Of a stretch of 18,067 bases of DNA, positions 8,846 to 14,637 are shown in pieces. Where the stretch lies: NCBI GenBank assembly GCA_017557925.1, contig JAFYWO010000134.1, positions 1-18,067 of the forward strand, written 5' to 3'. The translations under genes and the position numbers were made by a program. How positions within the stretch are numbered: the stretch's first letter is position 1; each line of letters opens with the position of its first letter. The DNA is from Alphaproteobacteria bacterium. Its GTDB lineage: Bacteria; Pseudomonadota; Alphaproteobacteria; RF32; CAG-239. Under the pieces are notes generated by a model that did no database searches, was not told where the DNA came from, and saw nothing but the letters and a program-made list of their open reading frames with translations.

Positions 8846-10234
8846 ATGGTTGTTCAACTTATTAAACAAGCTGTTGTTTTAGCACTTATTGCCATATATT
8901 TTCATATTACAGAGACTTCTTTTATTTATGCTCATAAAGAACATATTTTCAAATTAGATATTTTTGAATCTTTGTTTTTCGTATTTCTTATTTTTTTAGC
9001 CTTTGAAGCTTTTTTATTTTTCATCGGTCAAGTTATAAAGCTCATAAAAAAAGACGTTCTCTTATCTAATAAAAATTTTTACGCAGATAAAGACTCTATA
9101 GAAGTTATACAATCTTTAGAGAAAGACAAATTGGTTTTGGCACGCTCTCAGTTTGATGAAGCAGCAATACTTATTGTAAAAGCTATGGGTTCTATCACTT
9201 CAGGCTTAATGAACGAAGCAAGACGAAGCCTTGTTTGCTTAAGAAAAATAATCGGTGATGATGCTATTATAGATATTTTGATGCTAAAAATTTATAAAGG
9301 TGAAAAAAACTTTGATAAAATGGAGCAACTATCACAAAAATTAATACAAAATGAAGACATTCAGTTAGTTGGTATGAAAGCAGCTCTTGAAGCCCAAATT
9401 GAGAAAAAAGAATTTAGTGAAGCACTCAAAACCGTAAACAAAGCGTTTGAAGTAAGACAAGATTTGTACTGGGTAATAGGCAGTGCCTTTCTATTAAGGG
9501 CTCAAAACAAAGATTGGCTCGGCGCCTTAGAGGTTTTAGAATCCGGTATTGATAAAAACATCATACCCAGCCAAAAAGCAAACCGCCTTAAGGCTGTTAG
9601 TTTTTATGAATTAGCTAAACAAGCTAAAAATGATGGTGACCAAACAAAATTCTATAAATTTATCAACCAAGCATTAACCGAAAATCCAAAACTTATACCG
9701 GCAGCCCTTGATTTGGCAAATTATTATATAGAAAACGACAAACAAAAAAGAAAGGCTGAACGAGTTTTAAGTAAGATTTGGGCAGAAAACCCTAGTTATG
9801 AAACAGCTATATCTTATTTAGATTTATATAAAAAAGATACAATTTCAGAGCGCATTCAACGCATGGAAAAACTAGCTATATCAAACAGTAAACGTCCATC
9901 TTTAAACAATCTTATTTTAGCAGAGTTGTATATTAAAGCTAAAAAATATGCTAAAGCAAGAACAGAGTGTAAGATTTTCTTATTAAAGAATCCGGCTACC
10001 GAAAAGATAGCTTCTTTACTTGCTATATTAGATAAGAAAACCAACAAAAAAACATTGCAAAACAATAAGGATATTGTTATAGATTACCCGAGAGATTTTC
10101 AGTGGGTATGTGCTAATTGTGGTAGCATTCACGAAAAATGGGAGCCTATTTGCGATAAATGTGATGAAATTGGTCGCATTTATTGGCATTTATATACAGA
10201 TAACAAACCTTCAGAAATTGAAGATAGTGAGTAA
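8846..10234 (+). CDS. hemY: HemY-like inner-membrane TPR protein with C-terminal zinc ribbon
   Basis: A 462-residue protein with two N-terminal membrane segments (about 5-20 and 41-64), then a long array of TPR-like helices (for example DEAAILIVKAMGSITSGLMNEARRSL, FSEALKTVNKAF and DWLGALEVLESG, quoted in parts). This is the HemY_N plus TPR layout of COG3898. The end carries a CxxC-x10-CxxC pair (C422, C425, C436, C439) preceded by YPRDFQWVCANC, the zinc-ribbon ending I recall from alphaproteobacterial HemY. Despite the name it is not an oxidase: in proteobacteria it is linked to haem biosynthesis loci and its exact job is unsettled. Here no haem enzyme gene is next to it. TAAGGA site nine bases ahead of ATG. 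It ends 14 bases before the ADP-kinase gene. Confidence 0.85.
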   Translation: MVVQLIKQAVVLALIAIYFHITETSFIYAHKEHIFKLDIFESLFFVFLIFLAFEAFLFFIGQVIKLIKKDVLLSNKNFYADKDSIEVIQSLEKDKLVLARSQFDEAAILIVKAMGSITSGLMNEARRSLVCLRKIIGDDAIIDILMLKIYKGEKNFDKMEQLSQKLIQNEDIQLVGMKAALEAQIEKKEFSEALKTVNKAFEVRQDLYWVIGSAFLLRAQNKDWLGALEVLESGIDKNIIPSQKANRLKAVSFYELAKQAKNDGDQTKFYKFINQALTENPKLIPAALDLANYYIENDKQKRKAERVLSKIWAENPSYETAISYLDLYKKDTISERIQRMEKLAISNSKRPSLNNLILAELYIKAKKYAKARTECKIFLLKNPATEKIASLLAILDKKTNKKTLQNNKDIVIDYPRDFQWVCANCGSIHEKWEPICDKCDEIGRIYWHLYTDNKPSEIEDSE

Positions 10235-10248
10235 TGATAAGGAGATAA

Positions 10249-11661
10249 ATGAATATGGACTGTAAAGAATTAAAAAATATTTGGGATGAAAGATATGCAG
10301 TTGTTCCGCAACAGTTGGAAAAACTAAAAACTATCAATTCTGTTGCAACTGCTTTTAATACAAATATTGACGCTATTTACAAAATAAGTGGCGAGCAATT
10401 AAAAAAGATTATTACAGAAAATGGTTTCACATTAAGCGATATAGAAAATATTTCTTTATCAGGTTTTAGAGAACCTCGTGATGTTGTTTTAGGAATTGCT
10501 AAATGTTTTTGTCGTGGCATTGCGGAAGAATGGGTTACAGAAGATATATCTGTTTATAATTGGCTTAATGATAAGATAGGCTATCAACGTTTACAAATGG
10601 GAGGTCAAGGTGGTATTATTGCCAATGCTTTGGCTTTATTACAAATAGGCCAAGTTGTTGCTCATACAAACTCACATCCAAAACTTCAAGCAGAACAATT
10701 TCTTGATTTAGATAACTTGCTTAGTTTTGATGAAAACGGTAAACTTGCAAAATCTGTTAATATTGCCAGAAACAATGATATACCTCTCATTCACTGGATT
10801 ATTGAGTTTGATAAAAATGACACCTTCACTTTAGAAGGCAAAACATTTACTTGTCCTAAATCAAATCGCTTCATCGCAACATACGACCCATTGAATATGA
10901 ATTTGGTGATGAATGAAGATTTTATTTCATACCTTAGCACTCCTAACAACGTAGAATATTTATTATTATCCGGCTTTAATCCTTTGTTAGAAAGTAACAA
11001 TGGTATAGCGCTTGTAGACAATGCTGCAAAAATTTTAGAAAAATGGAAAACTGCTAACAAAGATATGATTGTCCATTTAGAAATAGCATCCACTCAAGAC
11101 AAGGCGGTTAGAAAAGCAATAGCCCAAAAGCTTGCTCCTCTTTCTCATTCTGTAGGTCTTAATGAGCGTGAAACAATAGACTTATTAGAAATAATGGATA
11201 AAAATGATTTAGCTCAAGTTATAGAAAAAGATACTTCTGCTTGTAATTTATTTGATGCTGTTTTGTATTTAATAAAAGAACTCAGATGTCAAAGAATCCA
11301 ACTTCATATGTTTGGACTATACCTAACCATTCAAAACAAAGACTTCAGATATTCAGCTGAACAAAACCTCAAAGGTATGGTTACAGCATCAGTTGTATCA
11401 TCAAGTAAAGCTTATAATGGTGAAATCACAGAATACGAACACTTAACTAAAGCATTGGGTATGAGCGCATCAGACATTGGTCTTAATGAGCTTAAAGCAT
11501 TGGCAGACAAACTCTCAAAACCCGAATTGTTAGAAAAAGGTATTTGCGAAGTAGATGGTTATACCGTTAGTGCTATTCCTACAATTTTGGTTGATAAACC
11601 AAAAACTTTAGTAGGTATGGGAGATACAATTTCATCGGTATCTTTACTTGCCGGTTTATAA
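10249..11661 (+). CDS. ADP-dependent glucokinase/phosphofructokinase-family sugar kinase
   Basis: A 470-residue member of the ADP-dependent sugar kinase family (ribokinase fold, ADP_PFK_GK), which phosphorylates glucose or fructose-6-phosphate using ADP as donor. Visible signatures: N-terminal FNTNIDAI (36-43); QMGGQGGIIANALALL (116-131); NRFIATYD (206-213); LSGFNPLLE (240-248); metal-linked HxE at 276-278 (HLE); NxxE at 305-308 inside SVGLNERE; and the C-terminal catalytic GMGD (456-459, D459) in VGMGDTISS. All key positions are present, so it should be active. Glucokinase and phosphofructokinase activity cannot be separated by eye. Last gene of the operon; AAGGAG lies just ahead, with ATG at 10249 or at 10255. 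The family is best known from archaea and animals and is sparse in bacteria, so transfer is possible, though codon use does not stand out from its neighbours. Confidence 0.88.
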   Translation: MNMDCKELKNIWDERYAVVPQQLEKLKTINSVATAFNTNIDAIYKISGEQLKKIITENGFTLSDIENISLSGFREPRDVVLGIAKCFCRGIAEEWVTEDISVYNWLNDKIGYQRLQMGGQGGIIANALALLQIGQVVAHTNSHPKLQAEQFLDLDNLLSFDENGKLAKSVNIARNNDIPLIHWIIEFDKNDTFTLEGKTFTCPKSNRFIATYDPLNMNLVMNEDFISYLSTPNNVEYLLLSGFNPLLESNNGIALVDNAAKILEKWKTANKDMIVHLEIASTQDKAVRKAIAQKLAPLSHSVGLNERETIDLLEIMDKNDLAQVIEKDTSACNLFDAVLYLIKELRCQRIQLHMFGLYLTIQNKDFRYSAEQNLKGMVTASVVSSSKAYNGEITEYEHLTKALGMSASDIGLNELKALADKLSKPELLEKGICEVDGYTVSAIPTILVDKPKTLVGMGDTISSVSLLAGL

Positions 11662-11682
11662 AAATATCGGAATAAAAAATTT

Positions 11683-11711
11683 AAGGCGGAATATAATTTC
11701 CGCCTTTTTTT
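11683..11711 (+). terminator. Intrinsic terminator after the ADP-kinase gene
   Basis: Perfect 9-bp stem AAGGCGGAA (11683-11691) / TTCCGCCTT (11698-11706), loop TATAAT, then a run of T. It lies between convergent genes; on the minus strand the stem is followed by TTAAATTTTTTA, so it may also stop smpB transcripts. Confidence 0.93.
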
Positions 11712-11742
11712 ATCTCTATTCAATCCATAAAACCAAAAGAAT

Positions 11743-12213
11743 CTACCACTCTTTCAGTCTACGCTTTATATCTCTTTCTTTAATGCTTTCACGCTTATCA
11801 TAAAGTTTTTTACCTTTACCTAGCCCTACTTCCAACTTCGCACGCCCTCTGGCATCAAAAAACAGCTTTTTTGCTACCAAAGAATATCCTTTTTTTGCCA
11901 TAGCACCAATAATTTTGTTAATTTCATGACGAGTAAGCAAAAGTTTTTTCTTTCTGTTTGCATCGTGTTTTTCGTAACCACGGTTTGCGTATTCCTCAAT
12001 TTTCAGGTTTTCAATAAAAATTTCACCATCATCATAAGACCCGTAAGTATCCACAAGACTTGCTTTACCCAGGCGGAGCGACTTAACTTCTGTTCCTTTC
12101 AACTCTATTCCGGCAACAAAATTTTCTTCAATAGCATAATCAAAGGTAGCTCTTCTATTAACAGCAACCTGTCCTGTTGATATAAAATCTGATTTTTTGA
12201 CCTTTTTTGACAT
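11743..12213 (-). CDS. smpB: SsrA-binding protein (trans-translation)
   Basis: Binds tmRNA and places it in the A site of stalled ribosomes. The 156 residues show the family core: RRATFDYAIEENFVAGIELKGTEVKSLR (residues 21-48, in parts), SYDDGEIFIENLKIEEY, HDANRKKKLLLTRHEI, and the positively charged C-terminal tail KLYDKRESIKERDIKRRLKEW (quoted as the final block) that mimics an mRNA in the decoding channel. Length is normal. The start is set by GGAAG on the minus strand before the ATG. It stands alone on the minus strand, convergent with the ADP-kinase operon, and has its own predicted promoter. tmRNA itself is not in the window. Confidence 0.98.
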   Translation of the reverse strand: MSKKVKKSDFISTGQVAVNRRATFDYAIEENFVAGIELKGTEVKSLRLGKASLVDTYGSYDDGEIFIENLKIEEYANRGYEKHDANRKKKLLLTRHEINKIIGAMAKKGYSLVAKKLFFDARGRAKLEVGLGKGKKLYDKRESIKERDIKRRLKEW

Positions 12214-12239
12214 TTATTCTTCCTTAAAAACTGGCTTTA

Positions 12240-12269
12240 AATATATAACCACCTTCATAAACTAGTCAA
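12240..12269 (-). promoter_or_regulatory. Predicted promoter for smpB
   Basis: Minus strand: TTGACT (12264-12269), 18-base spacer, TATATT (12240-12245), giving a leader of about 20 bases before the smpB ATG with its GGAAG site. Both hexamers match the consensus at five of six bases. Confidence 0.6.
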
Positions 12270-12302
12270 TAGTTTTGTATCCTTCAAAAAATAATACTTT
12301 AA

Positions 12303-12317
12303 TTAACCAAAATTTAA
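12303..12317 (+). promoter_or_regulatory. CtrA-like TTAA-N7-TTAA site upstream of the pilin gene
   Basis: TTAA, seven bases, TTAA fits the core of the alphaproteobacterial CtrA box and reads the same way on both strands. It lies about 175 bases upstream of the pilin ATG and 90 bases upstream of smpB. The motif is short and cheap in AT-rich DNA, so this is a candidate only. Confidence 0.25.
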
Positions 12318-12413
12318 TTCTGGTGTGTTAGTAACTATCTCAATGGCATTTTTTGTTATAAAAATAATATAGCAAACTTATCGTCATATAACTTTAGTTA
12401 AAGGCTATTACTA

Positions 12414-12429
12414 TTTACATAATTGTAAA
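12414..12429. promoter_or_regulatory. Palindrome TTTACA-N4-TGTAAA upstream of the pilin gene
   Basis: A perfect 6-4-6 inverted repeat (TTTACATAATTGTAAA), 61 bases before the pilin ATG. Symmetry and position suggest a dimeric regulator site. A further TGTAAA occurs about 20 bases downstream. The regulator is not known. Confidence 0.4.
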
Positions 12430-12438
12430 AAGTTCACT

Positions 12439-12467
12439 TTTAATGTAAAGTAATTATTGTTTAAGAT
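12439..12467 (+). promoter_or_regulatory. Possible pilin promoter
   Basis: TTTAAT (12439-12444), 17 bases, TAAGAT (12462-12467). This would give a leader of only about 17 bases that is nearly all ribosome-binding site. The -35 match is poor, so an activator or another sigma factor may be needed. No clear sigma-54 signature was seen. Confidence 0.3.
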
Positions 12468-12490
12468 ATTAAATTTTTAGGAGACAGAAC

Positions 12491-13129
12491 ATGAGAGTTA
12501 ATGAACAAGGTCGTTCAATGATTGAGATGCTCGGCGTGTTAGCCATCGTTGGTGTGTTATCAGTGGGTGGTATTGCCGGTTACTCAAAAGCTATGAACAA
12601 GTTCAAAACTAACAAAGTTATTGACCAAGTAAACATGATTTCTACAAATATCAGAACATTGTATTCTTCTCAACGTTCTTATGAAGGTTTGGATAATGCT
12701 TTGGCTATTAAGACTGGTGTTGTTCCATCAGAAATGTATGAAGCAGCTTCTGGTGATGTATCAGAAATCATTAACGCATTCAGCGGAACAGTTTATATTA
12801 CAACTGGTACACACAATGGTCAAGCACACGCAGCTTACATCATCGGTTTTGATGGTCTTCCAAGAGCTTCCTGCGTAACAGCTGCTACAACAGACTGGGG
12901 TGGCGACGTAGGTTCTGGTTTCGCTGCTATGTATGTTGACGGTGAATTAGGTGCTCGTAAAGGTAGAGAAGCTGCTTTAGCTCTTTCTATGGATAGTACA
13001 GAAATCACTCCAGGAGCAAACTATGCTGTTCCAGGTGATGAAGAATACGGCACACCAGTTTCAGTTATCACAGCTCAAGCAGTTTGCGTAAGTGATACTG
13101 ACAACGCATTTGCTTTGAAATACATCTAA
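12491..13129 (+). CDS. Type IVb-like (PilS/TcpA-type) pilin
   Basis: A 212-residue prepilin. A short leader MRVNEQG ends in the glycine expected before prepilin peptidase cleavage; the mature protein begins RSMIEMLGVLAIVGVLSVGG, with Glu at mature position +5 and one long hydrophobic helix. The position +1 residue is Arg rather than the usual Phe or Met. After the helix, TLYSSQRSYEGLDNALAI and GVVPSEMY follow the pattern of the PilS/bundlin/TcpA major pilin family. Two cysteines (C128, C199) bracket the C-terminal part, as in the D-region disulfide of class IVb pilins. AGGAGA lies six to seven bases before ATG and codon use is biased to GGT, GCT and GAA, so high expression is likely. It is monocistronic: no assembly ATPase, platform protein or peptidase is nearby. 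A pseudopilin of a secretion system is the alternative. Confidence 0.85.
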   Translation: MRVNEQGRSMIEMLGVLAIVGVLSVGGIAGYSKAMNKFKTNKVIDQVNMISTNIRTLYSSQRSYEGLDNALAIKTGVVPSEMYEAASGDVSEIINAFSGTVYITTGTHNGQAHAAYIIGFDGLPRASCVTAATTDWGGDVGSGFAAMYVDGELGARKGREAALALSMDSTEITPGANYAVPGDEEYGTPVSVITAQAVCVSDTDNAFALKYI

Positions 13130-13153
13130 TCTTAGAATTAGATTTTGCTAAAG

Positions 13154-13183
13154 ACTTGGCAACTTCGGTTGTCAAGTTTTTTT
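13154..13183 (+). terminator. Intrinsic terminator of the pilin gene
   Basis: Ten-pair stem ACTTGGCAAC (13154-13163) / GTTGTCAAGT (13168-13177) with one G-T pair and a stable TTCG tetraloop, followed by seven T. It ends the pilin transcript 25 bases after the stop codon. Confidence 0.95.
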
Positions 13184-13219
13184 GTGGCTAAGTTAAATTT
13201 CAATAAAAGCTTTGCATAC

Positions 13220-13249
13220 AAAAAAAAGCGCCAGAGGGAAACTGACGCT
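13220..13249 (-). terminator. Minus-strand intrinsic terminator at the end of the hairpin array
   Basis: On the minus strand: AGCGTCAG, loop TTTCCCT, CTGGCGCT, then eight T (the A run at 13220-13227). The internal pair is a G-T wobble on the minus strand but a C-A mismatch on the plus strand, so the stem works only for leftward transcription. No minus-strand protein gene precedes it, which implies a non-coding transcript entering from the right. Confidence 0.85.
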
Positions 13250-13256
13250 CTTAAAA

Positions 13257-13316
13257 TATAAGCTATCTTTTCTTTTTTGATTTAGGGATATAGGAGTAAT
13301 TGCAAGATAGCTTATA
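13257..13316. repeat. Hairpin 1 of the array (13-bp perfect inverted repeat)
   Basis: Arms 13257-13269 and 13304-13316 (core ATAAGCTATCTT / AAGATAGCTTAT), loop of 34 bases at 13270-13303. On the plus strand the loop has GGGATATAGGAG but no following ATG; on the minus strand it reads CTCCTATATCCC. Confidence 0.95.
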
Positions 13317-13320
13317 ATGT

Positions 13321-13382
13321 TAAATAAGTCACCATTTCGGGATTTTTATGGAAGGAGACTGAATATGAGAGTGACTTATTTA
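13321..13382. repeat. Hairpin 2 of the array (12-bp perfect inverted repeat)
   Basis: Arms TAAATAAGTCAC (13321-13332) and GTGACTTATTTA (13371-13382), loop of 38 bases at 13333-13370. On the plus strand the loop holds GGAAGGAG, seven bases, ATG. Bases 13353-13372, reaching into the right arm, match the pilin translation start 12479-12498 at 18 of 20 positions without gaps. Confidence 0.95.
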
Positions 13383-13390
13383 TGTAGGAC

Positions 13391-13446
13391 AATAAACCGA
13401 TTGAGATTTTAGGGAGGGAGATATGAAAATAAGAAATCGGTTTATT
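13391..13446. repeat. Hairpin 3 of the array (12-bp perfect inverted repeat)
   Basis: Arms AATAAACCGATT (13391-13402) and AATCGGTTTATT (13435-13446), loop of 32 bases at 13403-13434. On the plus strand the loop holds AGGGAGGGAG followed two bases later by ATG at 13423; on the minus strand CATATCTCCCTCCC. The arms share no sequence with those of hairpins 1 and 2, so the array repeats structure, not sequence. Confidence 0.95.
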
Positions 13447-13558
13447 TTCCTGAAAGAGGTATCAATTATCATTCACAAAGCGTGGAGGACAATCTTTATC
13501 TTTATTTTTATTTTTTTATTAGGATATAATGCGAAAAAATAACAGATACCCCTAAGGT

Positions 13559-13881
13559 CTAAAAGTAATATCTTATTAAATATCTAGTCAAAAATCTTAA
13601 AGTTTATTTTTTATTATTTCTTGTTATCTTCTATAGACAAAATTACACAAAACACACCATTTGTCAACACAAAAAATTAAAAAATTTACCACATTTTTAT
13701 AACATATTGTATTTACGCAAATCTTTTTTTTATACATATAATTTCAGCCTGTTAATTTACTCGTTTTATAGCTATTTCCCAAACTAATATAATTTGCATC
13801 TTATTTTGACAAAACAAAATACTATATTTCATAGGTTAAAATCAATATAAGCCATATTTCTTTTATAGATAAATAAAATTA
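13559..13881. other. AT-rich intergenic stretch without a gene
   Basis: About 320 bases of very AT-rich DNA between the hairpin array and the pyrE promoter. Apart from the candidate minus-strand promoters I see no open reading frame with a ribosome site, no tRNA-like fold and no further long inverted repeat. It probably holds the divergent upstream regions of the small RNA and pyrE. Confidence 0.6.
13565..13591 (-). promoter_or_regulatory. Candidate promoter for the minus-strand RNA
   Basis: Minus strand: TTGACT (13586-13591), 15-base spacer, TATTAC (13565-13570), giving a start near 13558. A second candidate lies further up: TTGACA (13662-13667), 16 bases, TAATTT (13640-13645). Both are imperfect: a short spacer in the first, a weak -10 in the second. 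Confidence 0.35.
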
Positions 13882-13910
13882 TTGACAAAATTCTTTTCAT
13901 TTGCTACACT
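13882..13910 (+). promoter_or_regulatory. Strong predicted promoter for the pyrE-like gene
   Basis: Perfect -35 TTGACA (13882-13887), 17-base spacer, TACACT (13905-13910). Start of transcription would be near 13917, giving a leader of about 42 bases. This is the best promoter match in the window. Confidence 0.7.
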
Positions 13911-13920
13911 GTCAACAGTG
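13907..13920. promoter_or_regulatory. Operator-like palindrome over the pyrE start site
   Basis: CACTGT-CA-ACAGTG is a perfect 6-2-6 inverted repeat that overlaps the -10 box and the expected transcription start. A repressor bound there would block the promoter. It is not the alphaproteobacterial LexA box; no regulator is known to me for it. Confidence 0.55.
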
Positions 13921-13958
13921 AGATAAGTAATCTGTTTATAATTTTAATTTTTTTATCT

Positions 13959-14621
13959 ATGGGCGATTTTGGCATAGAAAAGATGTGTTACGATATGGTC
14001 GTAGCTAGTATGTTTAAGAATAAAGCAGTAAGAATCAATTTTGATACACCTTACTTGCTAAATTCTGGTATTGAATCTCCTCTATATATTGAAGCTGGCG
14101 CTTTGTTGAGCGACTTCGGTGTAAGAGGAACAGTGGTATCATCCTTATTGTTTTGGGTGAATGACCATTGTAGAAAACTCAACACTACTGTTGATGCGAT
14201 TGTTGGTATTGCTCAAGGTGGTATCGTTTGGGCTAGTTCTATTGCAAACAACAAGGGACTTCCTTTGCTTTATGCTTTTGCTAAACCGAAGGATCACGGT
14301 TTGTTCAATCAGATTGTAGGCGATATTCCGTTCAATGGTGCTAGAGTTATCGTAATTGACGATGCTATTACCACCGGTTATTCTGCATTAGAAGTGGTGA
14401 AAGCACTGCGTATCGGCAAAGACGGCAAGAAGGCTAACGTCATCGGTGTTTATAGCATCTTTGACTGGGGCTTTTCTCAAGTTAACGAAAAATTCGTTGA
14501 ACTTGGCATTGAAAAGCAAAGCCTTGTGTCAGTTGATACATTGATTGATTACGGTGCTAAGAACAACTATCTTAAACCAAAGGAAGTTGATAAGCTTAGT
14601 GTGTTCATCCCAAAATTTTAA
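13959..14621 (+). CDS. pyrE: Orotate phosphoribosyltransferase-like protein
   Basis: A 220-residue type I phosphoribosyltransferase that would join orotate and PRPP to form OMP in pyrimidine synthesis. Family features: NSGIESPLYIEAG (35-47), matching the LxSGxxSPxYxd element of PyrE; AIVGIAQGGIVWASSIA (80-96); the catalytic-loop-like FAKPKDHG (107-114; K109, K111, H113); and the PRPP-binding VIVIDDAITTGYSA (130-143). It is divergent from typical PyrE, so another phosphoribosyltransferase substrate is possible. Single gene with its own promoter, operator-like site and terminator. There is no clear Shine-Dalgarno before the ATG at 13959 (the leader is nearly all A and T); an ATG at codon 9 (MCYDMVV) is an alternative but has no better site. 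Confidence 0.8.
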   Translation: MGDFGIEKMCYDMVVASMFKNKAVRINFDTPYLLNSGIESPLYIEAGALLSDFGVRGTVVSSLLFWVNDHCRKLNTTVDAIVGIAQGGIVWASSIANNKGLPLLYAFAKPKDHGLFNQIVGDIPFNGARVIVIDDAITTGYSALEVVKALRIGKDGKKANVIGVYSIFDWGFSQVNEKFVELGIEKQSLVSVDTLIDYGAKNNYLKPKEVDKLSVFIPKF

Positions 14622-14637
14622 GTGGTATCAATAAAAA

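Larger units (their letters stand above)
13220..13558 (-). ncRNA. Predicted multi-hairpin small RNA with anti-translation-start loops
   Basis: Proposed leftward transcript of about 340 bases or more. It ends at the intrinsic terminator and contains three long hairpins whose loops are C/U-rich on this strand: loop 3 has CTCCCTCCC, loop 2 CTCCTTCC, loop 1 ACTCCTATATCCC; a fourth segment near 13482 has TCCTCC. These are anti-Shine-Dalgarno-like. Loops 2 and 3 also carry CAT complementary to a start codon next to it. Loop 2 is antisense to the pilin ribosome site and start (18 of 20 bases). Alphaproteobacteria are known to have small RNAs with anti-Shine-Dalgarno CCUCC motifs in hairpin loops (cuckoo/CcsR and alpha-r14 groups), which supports the reading, but this architecture matches none I know in detail. 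Transcription is inferred, and the right end is uncertain. Confidence 0.55.

Noticed and set aside
10146..10337. Minus-strand frames inside hemY and the ADP-kinase gene (also 9856-10065, 10791-11093, 8393-8593)
   Set aside because: They overlap well-supported plus-strand genes and show no protein family features.
12345..12370. Sigma-54 promoter (TGGCA near 12344) upstream of the pilin
   Set aside because: The -12 GC element is missing at the right spacing.
13399..13407. GATTGAGAT at hairpin 3 also occurs in the pilin gene at the Ile-Glu codons
   Set aside because: A nine-base match is expected by chance in comparisons of this size and it is not in register with the loop 2/pilin alignment. 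It does not show that the array is a decayed pilin copy.
13257..13446. CRISPR array or tandem repeats
   Set aside because: The three units differ in arm and loop sequence; there is no repeated direct repeat and no cas gene.
13257..13500. CsrB-like RNA with GGA loops on the plus strand
   Set aside because: GGA motifs are present in the loops, but stems are much longer and loops much larger than CsrA-titrating hairpins, and the only array terminator works on the minus strand.
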